From JBDLID01 sp039715055 (GTDB taxonomy: Bacteria > Desulfobacterota > Desulfobulbia > Desulfobulbales > Desulfocapsaceae): a stretch of DNA of 43,442 bases. The position numbers and the translations under genes are program-made. The stretch lies in assembly GCA_039715055.1 (NCBI GenBank), contig JBDLID010000008.1:1-43442 (forward strand), given 5' to 3'. Within the stretch, counting starts at the first letter, position 1. The number at the start of each line of letters is the position of its first letter. A model generated the notes under the pieces. It made no database searches. It was not told where the DNA came from and saw only the letters and a program-made list of their open reading frames with translations. Of the stretch, positions 1 to 7,690 are shown one piece after another.

Positions 1-58
1 GCGGTGACCGCAGAAAAAGGTCACGCCTTTCGGAACAGGTGCTCTTCGGCAGCTCTTT

Positions 59-3004
59 TCAGCTCAACAGGCTCTCCACATCAACCTCATCAAGCTGCTC
101 GACGGCAAGATACTGCTCGCCGTAGCGGTTGTGAACACCGCTTGTCAGAAACAGGTCAAAGAGGTCGGAGTCGAAGTGACCGTCCTTATGCATGAACTGC
201 ATGATTTTTACCGCTTCACTGAGAGTTTTCGCCTTTTTATACGGCCGGTCCGAGGCGGTTAATGCCTCGAACACATCGGCAATCACCATGATTTTTGCCG
301 TAATCGACATCTGGTCGCCGGTGAGCTTTCGAGGGTAGCCGGTGCCGACCATGGTCTCATGATGGCCGCCGGCGATCTCCGGCACTCCCTTGAGGTGTTT
401 GGGGTATGGCAGTTCGCCGAGCATCTTGATGGTCTGGACGATATGATCGTTGATCTTGAAGCGCTCCTCCTCCGACAGGGTGCCCCGATTCACCTGGAGG
501 TTGTGGATCTCACCATGATTGTAATGATACTCAGGCTCATCGAGTTTAAACCCCCAAGGGTTGTCGTCTCTGATCCGCTCCCAGTCCTGTTTGAAAAAGA
601 GATGCTCCTCCCTGTCACTGAGAAGTTTTTCCTCCACCGGCAGTTCCTTTGACGGACTGCGATCTTTGCGCGTTCCCTCCTCCCAGGAAATGCCGATCCG
701 GTCATCAAGTGTCCGCTGCCAGCTGTAGCCGGCCACGGCATGAAGCCGCTCCACCAGCTCAGGAGCCATAAACTCACCACCCTCATTGCAGCCGGCAATA
801 AAGCAAAAGTCGTCATCGAGTTCCGCAAGACGCTCAGACAGCTCCTGCTTTAGTTTTTGCTCATCCCCGCCAGCTATAATCTGCTCAAGACAGTCGATCA
901 TCGTGTCCCGTTTCAGGACCTCAAAACGCATCCGCACTTCATGGATTCGGTCGTAGATTGTCTCCAGCTTGGTGGCTTTATCCACCACGTACTCCGGCGT
1001 GGTGACCTTGCCGCAGTCATGGAGCCAGGCCGCCACGTGAAGCTCCTCCCACTGCTCCTCACTGAGATCAAAATCACCAAATACCCCCTCTTTTTCATCA
1101 CAGGCAGCCTGGGCCAGCATCTTTGCAATTTCAGGTACCCGCTGACAGTGACCGCCAGTGTAGGGGGATTTGGCATCAATGGCGCCGGCAATCAGTCTGA
1201 TAAATGCATCAAAAAGATCCTTCTGCTTCTGAATCAGCTGACGGGTTTCAAGACTGACCCCGGCAAGCCCGGACATCCGGTGGACAAAGGCCAGCCGGTC
1301 ATCGAGGTGATCAACACCGATCTGCTCGGGATGACTGTTGTAAAACAAGCCGATGACCCCCATGCCGTTTCCCTGACGGTCGACCAGCGGCAGGCACCAG
1401 ATGGTACAATAGTCCTGACCGCTCTCTGCAAACAGCTCGACAAACGGCCCACCATCGTCTTTTTCAAGAATCCATCGCCGTACCCGGTTTTCTCGAAATG
1501 CCTCAATAAGAGTCAGGCCTGAATCCAGGTCACAGTCCGGGAGATCGACATCACAGCTACAGGACTCATCACTTACACAAAGCAGACCGGGTCTCAGGCA
1601 GTCCTCTTTTTCATCCATGAGGTAGGTAAAAACCCCGTTGGCACCAGCAACCTTCATGGCTTCCTTGCTGATCCGTTCAAGCAGCGAATCAAAGTCCTTT
1701 TCCTTGTTCAGCGAGTCGGTGAGTTCGAGGAAATCGCCAATGGTCTGGTTGAGAAAACCCATGGCACTGCTCAACTCATCAACCTCGACAATGATTGATT
1801 TCTGCTGTTTCCTCTTTGAGAAATCAAACCGCCTCGCAGCGTGGGCAAGTCCGGTTAACCCCTTGATTGGTCTGGAGATGGCAAGTGCGGCGAGGAACCC
1901 CAGAGGAATTGTCAGGGCCATGATAGCCAGAGTAATGAGGGCCGATTTATTTCTGGCCTTGCGCACCCCGGCATAGAGTTCCGAATAGGGGACGCCGATA
2001 ACCATGTAGGCCGGCGGGCCGACTGAAAAATGGAGCCGGACCAGGGAGGCCAGCCATTTATCGCCTGACACTCTGTATTCTTTAACATCCAGATCCTGTC
2101 TTCCACCTTCCTGCCAGGCCTCGATCAGACTATCATAGAGCGGTTCCTGGAGATCAGTGATCATAAGGTGTTCAGCATGATCATCTTCACCGTTTTGTTT
2201 GATCATTCTTGACGGTTCAAGACAGGCAATCAACCGCAGGTGACCGTCAAACAGGGCGACCTTGCTGCCGGGTGTTATCAGATACCTGGGCAACATCTTG
2301 GAGATAGACTGCAACCGGATATCCACCCCTACGACAACCCCGTCGACCTCCAGTGATCTCCTGGCAAATGTAATTCCAAGTTTCTCTGATGAGGCAAAGA
2401 GGTAAGGATCGGATCGGATCGGATCTACAGAGTTGACCGCCTCAAGGTACCAGGGACGATTGCGGGGATCATATTCAACTGCTCCATTCCGCTCACGAGA
2501 TGAAAGAGGGTTGAGTTCCTTATCAAGATAGATAAACTCATGCTTAAGGACTTTTCCTTTCCGGTCACGCTCAAGACTCTGCACAAGCCAGTAACAGTCA
2601 TCGGGGCTCTGGAAGACAGCGCGCTCCTTGACGTTGTCAATTCGGCGCAGGAGAAAGAACTCACCATCCGGGTAACCAAGATAGATAGAGGCCATATTGG
2701 GCAGGGAAAGAAGGGCCTCCCGGAGATATGAAAGATGCTCCAGTCGCTCTTCAAGGCTTTCGGCACGAACCAGTTCAAGATAACGGGAGCCTGTACTGAC
2801 AACGGCAAGAGGGGAACGGATACTGATCTGCAGCTCACTGTTGGTCTGCTGAATAACTCTTATAAAAGAGTTTTGGGTCACCATCTGAATGGTTGCCACA
2901 CTGCGTGAAAACATATAGGTGGCAATGGCAAAACAGCTTGCCAGAATCAGCACCAGGATCAGGGCGGAGATGGGAATATAGAGGGGATAACGCTTGTACG
3001 TCAT
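59..3004 (-). CDS. Membrane-bound HD-GYP domain protein (putative cyclic-di-GMP phosphodiesterase)
   Basis: Seen: 981 residues. A membrane segment at about 10-32 is followed by a large extracytoplasmic sensor of dCache style (about 35-345, with an RPWYLEAV motif near 183), a second membrane segment (about 353-377), a HAMP-like linker, a GAF-like region (about 430-600) and a C-terminal HD-GYP domain. HD-GYP residues visible are H619 (HCQRV), H662-D663 with G665-K666, HHE at 881-883 and GYP at 889-891. An insertion of about 145 residues (about 700-845) separates the two halves of the domain. Known of the family: HD-GYP proteins hydrolyse cyclic di-GMP in response to a periplasmic signal. Inference: a ligand-sensing c-di-GMP phosphodiesterase; the ligand cannot be read from sequence. 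It is monocistronic, with a weak promoter at 3082-3110. A small inverted repeat at 4-24 lies just past its stop and could be part of a terminator. Confidence 0.9.
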   Translation of the reverse strand: MTYKRYPLYIPISALILVLILASCFAIATYMFSRSVATIQMVTQNSFIRVIQQTNSELQISIRSPLAVVSTGSRYLELVRAESLEERLEHLSYLREALLSLPNMASIYLGYPDGEFFLLRRIDNVKERAVFQSPDDCYWLVQSLERDRKGKVLKHEFIYLDKELNPLSSRERNGAVEYDPRNRPWYLEAVNSVDPIRSDPYLFASSEKLGITFARRSLEVDGVVVGVDIRLQSISKMLPRYLITPGSKVALFDGHLRLIACLEPSRMIKQNGEDDHAEHLMITDLQEPLYDSLIEAWQEGGRQDLDVKEYRVSGDKWLASLVRLHFSVGPPAYMVIGVPYSELYAGVRKARNKSALITLAIMALTIPLGFLAALAISRPIKGLTGLAHAARRFDFSKRKQQKSIIVEVDELSSAMGFLNQTIGDFLELTDSLNKEKDFDSLLERISKEAMKVAGANGVFTYLMDEKEDCLRPGLLCVSDESCSCDVDLPDCDLDSGLTLIEAFRENRVRRWILEKDDGGPFVELFAESGQDYCTIWCLPLVDRQGNGMGVIGLFYNSHPEQIGVDHLDDRLAFVHRMSGLAGVSLETRQLIQKQKDLFDAFIRLIAGAIDAKSPYTGGHCQRVPEIAKMLAQAACDEKEGVFGDFDLSEEQWEELHVAAWLHDCGKVTTPEYVVDKATKLETIYDRIHEVRMRFEVLKRDTMIDCLEQIIAGGDEQKLKQELSERLAELDDDFCFIAGCNEGGEFMAPELVERLHAVAGYSWQRTLDDRIGISWEEGTRKDRSPSKELPVEEKLLSDREEHLFFKQDWERIRDDNPWGFKLDEPEYHYNHGEIHNLQVNRGTLSEEERFKINDHIVQTIKMLGELPYPKHLKGVPEIAGGHHETMVGTGYPRKLTGDQMSITAKIMVIADVFEALTASDRPYKKAKTLSEAVKIMQFMHKDGHFDSDLFDLFLTSGVHNRYGEQYLAVEQLDEVDVESLLS

Positions 3005-3081
3005 CTATTCTTCTCCTGCTGTGTTGAGCGAGATATCCTGCCCTTTGGCAGGCTTGAGACGAAAACTCCGCGCTTATGATC

Positions 3082-3110
3082 AGACTAGATGCTCAATCCG
3101 GTGAAGTCAA
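3082..3110 (-). promoter_or_regulatory. Possible sigma70 promoter for the HD-GYP gene
   Basis: On the minus strand TTGACT (3105-3110) is followed after 17 bp by TAGTCT (3082-3087), which keeps the key T-A---T positions of a -10 box. It lies about 80 bp ahead of the HD-GYP start. A 6-bp-stem hairpin (CCTGCC/GGCAGG, about 3037-3052) would sit in the leader. Only by-eye matching supports it. Confidence 0.4.
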
Positions 3111-3126
3111 CCTCATTTACAAACAA

Positions 3127-3174
3127 AAAAGGGGAAGTTGCGGTGACTCGCGAGTCACTGCAACTTCCCCTTTT
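3127..3174 (-). terminator. Strong, symmetrical rho-independent terminator
   Basis: A near-perfect inverted repeat: GGGGAAGTTGC then GTGACTCG pairs with CGAGTCAC then GCAACTTCCCC, with a single mismatch pair in a stem of about 20 bp. It has A4 or more on the left and T4 on the right, so both strands give a hairpin followed by U residues. It follows the YkgJ-family gene ending at 3226 and precedes the HD-GYP gene. Confidence 0.85.
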
Positions 3175-3225
3175 CTCTGACATCACCGACAGGCCTGTTC
3201 CGCGAACAGCCCTGTCGACAGATCT

Positions 3226-4209
3226 TTAATCCTGTTCAGCCGGCGGAATCCAGATATTGTCTTCACCCCGCTCCTTCATCTCTTCACGGGCCTTCTTCAG
3301 ATTCTCAAAGTCCTTGACCGACTTGGTCACTGATTCATCCTGGCGCTCCTTGATCTCCTTGATCTTCTCCTGAACTTTGGCGTCCTTGATTTTGAGTACC
3401 TGGGCGCCAAACAGAGTGGCCGCAAGATATTTAAAGGAAAAAAGCATCAGTTCGACATCGTCCTCCTTGATCTTGGCCACGGTCTCGTCATCAATTTCGT
3501 AGGTATCAAGGAAAGAGGATTCCAGGATAAAGCGGCGAAAATGATCAAGATCGGTGGAGGCCATGAAAAACATACGTTTGGCAGCCTCGGAGAGCGTTGC
3601 CTGGTGACCGAATGATTTACGGCGCATGACCAGGCGGAGCCACTCCTTGTTCATCTCATCGCGGACATCAACGCCCTGATCGGCTCGCCACTCGCGAACG
3701 GTCCACTCCTTGTCCTCCTCAAACCCCTTGCAGTGATCCTCCTTGACGATAAAGAAAAATTTCTCCTCATCATTCTGGTCACCGTCTTTTGATTTTTCAT
3801 CTCCGCCTTCGTGGAAGTCAGCCATCCCCACCGGATAGTAACGGCAGGCCGAGGGCCGGTCTGTATACACTGTGCAGCCTTCCGGGGTAACAAAGGGACA
3901 CTTGTTGTCCTCCTCGCGAAGCTTTATGGCAACACCGGGCATATCGGTCTTTTCGAGATAGACCGGGGTGGTGTACTGCTGGAGGAACTCGTGGGCGGGA
4001 ATTTCGAGACGCTCCCTGAGCTTTAGAATATCATAAGGGGTGAGGATAATCTTGATTCCACCGCAGCAGGCGGTAAAACAAGAAACTCCCGGATGGCAGC
4101 GAAACTTAATGTTTGAATCCAGGGTCAGTTTCTGCGGCATGATATTGGAGGGATTAGCCCCTTTTCCAAAGAGTGTTTTTTCCTTGGACGACAGTTCTTG
4201 CTCACTCAT
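3226..4209 (-). CDS. YkgJ-family cysteine-cluster protein (putative zinc/iron chelating domain)
   Basis: Seen: 327 residues from the ATG at 4209, which has GAGGATGAGGAA just upstream; an in-frame ATG at 4230 would add 7 residues but has no ribosome site. The cysteine-rich core is in the first third: CHPGVSCFTACCGG, then a CPF...GC...CRYYPVG pattern typical of the YkgJ/UPF0153 family, which is thought to hold a metal or Fe-S cluster. The C-terminal third is charged and helical, rich in K/E, and is longer than in minimal family members (about 100-150 residues). Neighbours give no pathway link. Inference: a metal-binding cytoplasmic protein of unknown role. A palindromic AT-rich stretch (AATATT...TTGATCAATATT, 4223-4242) lies over the upstream start region. 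Confidence 0.8.
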   Translation of the reverse strand: MSEQELSSKEKTLFGKGANPSNIMPQKLTLDSNIKFRCHPGVSCFTACCGGIKIILTPYDILKLRERLEIPAHEFLQQYTTPVYLEKTDMPGVAIKLREEDNKCPFVTPEGCTVYTDRPSACRYYPVGMADFHEGGDEKSKDGDQNDEEKFFFIVKEDHCKGFEEDKEWTVREWRADQGVDVRDEMNKEWLRLVMRRKSFGHQATLSEAAKRMFFMASTDLDHFRRFILESSFLDTYEIDDETVAKIKEDDVELMLFSFKYLAATLFGAQVLKIKDAKVQEKIKEIKERQDESVTKSVKDFENLKKAREEMKERGEDNIWIPPAEQD

Positions 4210-4386
4210 TTCCTCATCCTCAATATTCATTGATCAATATTAACAATCGCTTATAAAAAACGACGAATCTTCTACCAGATAATCGACTGAATCGCTCTTC
4301 AATGTCTCAGAGAACCTGGTACACTAAACATATTCAGGGGTGATGTCAAACCTATTTCAGAATTTAATAAAAAGCGAAGCAAACCC

Positions 4387-4415
4387 TTGCAGTTTTAAGG
4401 CGGACTCCTTATATA
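4387..4415 (+). promoter_or_regulatory. Putative sigma70 promoter for the 4468-5530 genes
   Basis: TTGCAG (4387-4392), a 17-bp spacer and TATATA (4410-4415) on the plus strand, about 52 bp before the small ORF at 4468. It is the only good promoter-like pair in the divergent gap 4210-4467. Confidence 0.5.
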
Positions 4416-4467
4416 TAGTGAACTTTGTCGCCATGACAGCGGCTTAAAAATTTGCTATGGACTGTTC

Positions 4468-4662
4468 ATGAAACTCTACTTTCCCCCCATTGACTTCTCC
4501 ACTGTGGAGACTCTTGTCTACCACCTTCCTGAAGGACCGTCATTGACCCTTGATACCGACGGCCTTGAAGACTTTCTCGAATTTGAGCTTGACCAGGGTC
4601 ATATCTGCGATACCTCCGAAATCGACGGAGTCGTTCATTTTTTCCCAAAAGGTAATGCTTAG
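4468..4662 (+). CDS. Small hypothetical protein, 64 residues
   Basis: A short acidic ORF starting at ATG 4468 and ending 52 bp before the PHP-family gene. The predicted product has no Cys, no membrane segment and no recognisable domain; it alternates short hydrophobic and acidic stretches (LEDFLEFELDQGH). There is no convincing ribosome site ahead of it. A plausible promoter upstream (4387-4415) and codirection with the next gene favour a real leader gene. It could also be a fortuitous ORF in the 5' leader of the phosphatase mRNA. Confidence 0.4.
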   Translation: MKLYFPPIDFSTVETLVYHLPEGPSLTLDTDGLEDFLEFELDQGHICDTSEIDGVVHFFPKGNA

Positions 4663-4714
4663 CAACTGGCAAAACCTCCCCGCCCTTTTCCCCCTTCCCC
4701 GGAGTTTATACTGA

Positions 4715-5530
4715 TTGGAGCGTTTGCAAACCACCTCGCCCCGGATTTCTCCCCTCATTGACCACCATGTCCATACCCGTCTCTGCGGTCACGCAACAGG
4801 TGAAATGGAAGATTATGTCTGCTCAGCCCTGAGCCGTGGATTAAAAGAGATCGTCTTTCTTGAGCATATGGAGGCCGGGGTCAACTACTCTGAAAGAACC
4901 TGGCTGACCGAAGATGACTTTGACGAATACTTCCGCACCGGCCGACAACTTCAGAAAAAATACTCTGACCGAATCGCTGTAAAGCTTGGCGTAGAGGTCG
5001 GTTACAGCCCGACCCATGGAGAAGAACTGCTTAAACGGCTTGCAGCCCGCAGCTGGGATAAAATCGGCCTCTCCTATCACTTTCATAAGGTTGCCGATGA
5101 TTCCTGCGACATCAACCTTGTAAGCCGCAAAGCTTTCAACACTGAGGCAATCAAACGATTCGGGCCCAAAAAGCTTCTCACCCTCTACTATGACACCCTG
5201 ATCCAGGCGGTGAAAACCATCCCCGCCACCCACCTCTGCCACCTTGACGCGGGTTTACGTTTTCAACAGGCTTTACCCTTCACCAACAGCCATCGACTGC
5301 AGATTTCAAAAATTCTCAGGCTTATCTCCGACAAGGGCATGGCCCTTGAGATCAACACATCCGGCTTTGCCATCAGAGATGAGCAGTTTCCTTCGGATAA
5401 AATACTGAAAGAGGCAATCAGGCTGGACATCCCCCTGGTTTGCAGTTCGGACGCCCACCGACCGGAGGATGTAGGAAGATATTTTGAGAAACTGCCCGGA
5501 TTGATTAAAAAACTTTCTGAGGAGAGGTAA
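4715..5530 (+). CDS. PHP-family phosphatase (histidinol-phosphatase-like)
   Basis: Seen: 271 residues from a TTG at 4715, with GGAG at 4701-4704 at suitable spacing. Metal ligands of the PHP fold are visible: DHHVHTRLCGHA near residue 16, an EHMEAG motif, a GVEVGYSPTHGEEL motif, conserved HFHKVADDS, CHLDAGLRF and a C-terminal SSDAHRPEDVG. Known of the family: PHP enzymes are trinuclear metal hydrolases; the length and HVHT..CGHA opening match HisK/HisJ-type histidinol-phosphate phosphatases. Inference: histidinol phosphatase or another sugar/polyol phosphatase. No other histidine biosynthesis gene is nearby, so the substrate is unproven. The 3' end is followed at once by TCGAATGTCGAA repeats. 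Confidence 0.8.
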   Translation: MERLQTTSPRISPLIDHHVHTRLCGHATGEMEDYVCSALSRGLKEIVFLEHMEAGVNYSERTWLTEDDFDEYFRTGRQLQKKYSDRIAVKLGVEVGYSPTHGEELLKRLAARSWDKIGLSYHFHKVADDSCDINLVSRKAFNTEAIKRFGPKKLLTLYYDTLIQAVKTIPATHLCHLDAGLRFQQALPFTNSHRLQISKILRLISDKGMALEINTSGFAIRDEQFPSDKILKEAIRLDIPLVCSSDAHRPEDVGRYFEKLPGLIKKLSEER

Positions 5531-5538
5531 AGCGAATA

Positions 5539-5571
5539 TCGAATGTCGAACAGGGAATTTCGAATGTCGAA
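5539..5571. repeat. Short direct repeat, TCGAATGTCGAA twice
   Basis: The 12-mer TCGAATGTCGAA occurs at 5539-5550 and 5560-5571, just after the phosphatase stop, with a related CGAATATCGAA overlap at its start. It is followed by an A-rich run. This looks like a dispersed intergenic filler repeat and no coding potential is visible. Confidence 0.7.
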
Positions 5572-5602
5572 AAAAAAATCGACAGACGACTATCCACATC
5601 TG

Positions 5603-5711
5603 CTGGCGACTCAGATGTAGTCCGCTGTTAGACAAGCAGGTCTGCGAGGTATAGCTCCAACTATCCGAGCAGGCCTGATCGGTCAACAGCGGGCGGCATC
5701 TGGATCGCCAG
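5603..5711. repeat. 109-bp imperfect palindrome with CTGGCGAYYCAGATG ends, related to the MITE core
   Basis: The left end CTGGCGACTCAGATG (5603-5617) pairs with CATCTGGATCGCCAG (5697-5711), and inner blocks CCGCTGTT/AACAGCGG and CAGGTCTGC/GCAGGCCTG continue the stem. The centre shares blocks such as CAAGCAGG, CGAG and CTGATCGG, in order, with the MITE copies at 7406, 35380 and 43332, but the termini differ and no clear target duplication flanks it. Its right edge lies 1 bp from the stop codon of the HEAT/receiver gene, so it will form the 3' end hairpin of that transcript. Confidence 0.75.
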
Positions 5712-5712
5712 C

Positions 5713-7332
5713 CTACCCCGCAAACTCGTCCATAGCAGCCTTTAACGATTCAGCATTGAACGGCTTCTGAATAATCTTGCTGACCCCGGCCTCCTCGGCG
5801 GCGAGATTGTCCTGTGCCTCGTTCTGGGTAGTCACCATGATGATCGGCAAGTCGACTGCGGAATACTTCTCCCTGATTTTTTTTGTCAGACCAACCCCGG
5901 TGATCTCAGGCATATTGAGATCGGTCAGGACCATCAGCGGCTTTTCACTCTGCAGCCACTCAATGGCAGATGCCGGGAATTCAAAAAGGACCGGGTCATA
6001 TCCAAGTTCATGCAATGTGGCCTTGTAGATATTAAGAATCATCCTGGAATCATCCACGGCCACAACCTTGGGCTTACTGCTTTCCTCCTCATCACCGGTC
6101 ACCTTGCGAGCAAAATCATTCAGCCCGTTCTCCACAAGCAGCCGGTGATAATGGTCACGGATATCCTTGTGGGTATGAGGCAGATAGATGAGAGACATCT
6201 CCTGGAAAAAATCTTCTTTTGCCAGACTGAGGAAAATTTTGTCCACCTGGCCGTTGACAATAATCTTGGCGATATGACGTGCCTCTTCATCCTTGCTGCG
6301 CAGCAGGTTCTTAATCCCGGCGGCCAGAATATCGGAGTAATTACGGTCAATGGCCCGGGCAGCGGCAATGCAGACATGATCCTCGGAGTCGGTGAGCCCT
6401 GCTGTCAGGGTGTAGGCTCCTTTTCTTAAGGGGAGAAGAGCCAGCGCCTCATAGGCGGCAAAACGGATATTGGCATCCTTCGGCTCTTTGCCGAGCAGTT
6501 TACGAATAGGCATGATTGCCGATTCATCACCGATGTCTCCGAGCACATTGAGGGTATGGATGAGAAAATCGGGATCATCAAAAAGCAGGTTTTCAATGAG
6601 TATGGGCACCGCTTTCGGACCGATTCGTACCAGTTCCTGCTTGGCATAGGTCCTCATGTGGGCGTAATGGGAACGCAGCGTATCGTTGAGTTTTTCAAGG
6701 GATGTCGGATCCTGGACATCGGCAAAAATGGAGAGGATCATGAAATCGAGTTCATTGTCAGTCCCCATCCGCTCCCCAAGACGGTGCATGGCAGTGGCTG
6801 TCCCGACCTGGCCCAGGGCATTCAGGGCAGTGATGATCAGGTCACGATTAGCGGCATAGAGGTAATCCGTCAGGGTATTGACCGCCTGGGGATCACCGAT
6901 GAGCCCCAGGGTCTCCAGGATCAGCTTGATCTCCGCCTCATCATCTGAACCGTCCACGATATTCATGAGGGCAGGTGTTGCCTCATCAAGGCGAAGTTCG
7001 CCGGCAACCTGAACCAGGTAGGTCTTGTCACAGATATCGTCGGACTTGAGGAAGGTGACCAGCATCTCCGGGTAGGCAAGAAGGCTGGAGAGCATGGTTT
7101 CCCTGACAACCGGCAGATCCTCACAGATCTCGCCATGGTGGTTAAGGAGATAGAGCAGAACCGGGACTGTAAATTCCACATCGCCTCGGGACAACTCGTA
7201 GATCAACCTGTTTTTGGTCTTCTGATCCACATCCCCCAGGTGACCAAGGACAAGTTTAGCCTTGAGGGCATCGCCGCTCTTGACATTGGCCTGGATCTCC
7301 TGGACCATATGCTTTCCGTTGACTTCAGCCAT
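5713..7332 (-). CDS. HEAT-repeat protein with C-terminal response-regulator receiver domain
   Basis: Seen: 539 residues. Residues about 20-400 are tandem helical repeats of HEAT/PBS-lyase style (for example GDPQAVNTLTDYL, GDESAIMPIRKLL). Residues about 421-539 are a CheY-like receiver with the acidic pair in AVDDSR, phospho-acceptor Asp in LTDLNMPE, Thr in MVTTQNE and Lys in IIQKPF, all present. There is no DNA-binding or enzymatic output domain. Known: receiver domains are phosphorylated by histidine kinases, and HEAT arrays are protein-protein scaffolds. Inference: a phosphorylation-controlled scaffold or adaptor. No kinase is adjacent; the orphan kinase at 10994-12445 is the nearest candidate. 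The start has GGGAGAG upstream. Confidence 0.85.
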   Translation of the reverse strand: MAEVNGKHMVQEIQANVKSGDALKAKLVLGHLGDVDQKTKNRLIYELSRGDVEFTVPVLLYLLNHHGEICEDLPVVRETMLSSLLAYPEMLVTFLKSDDICDKTYLVQVAGELRLDEATPALMNIVDGSDDEAEIKLILETLGLIGDPQAVNTLTDYLYAANRDLIITALNALGQVGTATAMHRLGERMGTDNELDFMILSIFADVQDPTSLEKLNDTLRSHYAHMRTYAKQELVRIGPKAVPILIENLLFDDPDFLIHTLNVLGDIGDESAIMPIRKLLGKEPKDANIRFAAYEALALLPLRKGAYTLTAGLTDSEDHVCIAAARAIDRNYSDILAAGIKNLLRSKDEEARHIAKIIVNGQVDKIFLSLAKEDFFQEMSLIYLPHTHKDIRDHYHRLLVENGLNDFARKVTGDEEESSKPKVVAVDDSRMILNIYKATLHELGYDPVLFEFPASAIEWLQSEKPLMVLTDLNMPEITGVGLTKKIREKYSAVDLPIIMVTTQNEAQDNLAAEEAGVSKIIQKPFNAESLKAAMDEFAG

Positions 7333-7397
7333 TCATCTCTCCCAGAACTGGTAGCTTTCCGGAGGCGCAGTATGTACGCACACCGATGTCGTGTGAT

Positions 7398-7566
7398 ATT
7401 CGAACGTAACTATTCAGCAGCACCCACATTACGGCCGATCAGACCACCTCGAGTAGCACGAGTACACTTCGCCGGCCTGCTTGACCACACTGTGAGCCCT
7501 GCTGAATAGTTACAACCCCCTGTTTAGGGACGTATCCAGCTTTACGCTGAATAATTTCATTCGAAC
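7398..7566 (+). mobile_element. MITE copy 1 (153 bp, 7406-7558) with 8-bp target duplication ATTCGAAC
   Basis: Element 7406-7558 begins GTAACTATTCAGC and ends GCTGAATAATTTC (inverted terminal repeats). It is flanked by ATTCGAAC on both sides (7398-7405 and 7559-7566), a perfect 8-bp direct repeat. Inside, GTAACTATTCAGCAG (7406-7420) pairs exactly with CTGCTGAATAGTTAC (7499-7513), so a 108-bp nested palindrome makes up the left two thirds and a tail of 45 bp carries the second right end. There is no coding capacity. GTAA termini with an 8-bp duplication are features of IS66-family elements. It occupies the 358-bp gap 7333-7690; apart from it and the hairpin at 7567-7599 nothing else is seen in that gap. 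Confidence 0.9.
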
Positions 7567-7599
7567 AACTATTGTTTCGGCTGTTGCCCGACAATAGTT
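7567..7599. repeat. 33-bp hairpin next to MITE copy 1
   Basis: AACTATTGT (7567-7575) pairs with ACAATAGTT (7591-7599), with inner TCGG/CCGA. It begins directly after the right target duplication of MITE copy 1. It may be a pre-existing hairpin into which the element inserted, or the remains of another repeat. On the minus strand it precedes the HEAT/receiver gene by about 235 bp. Confidence 0.5.
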
Positions 7600-7690
7600 A
7601 AACGACTATCACACCCATCGGAATTTTATCCGGAATAGCTCACCCTGATCCGGGGAGACCACAACTCTGTCAACTCATAATCTTAAGAAT

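Noticed and set aside
7406..7558. CRISPR or riboswitch reading of the repeated hairpins
   Set aside because: No regularly spaced repeat-spacer units or cas genes; the 8-bp target duplications show transposition for the MITE copies.
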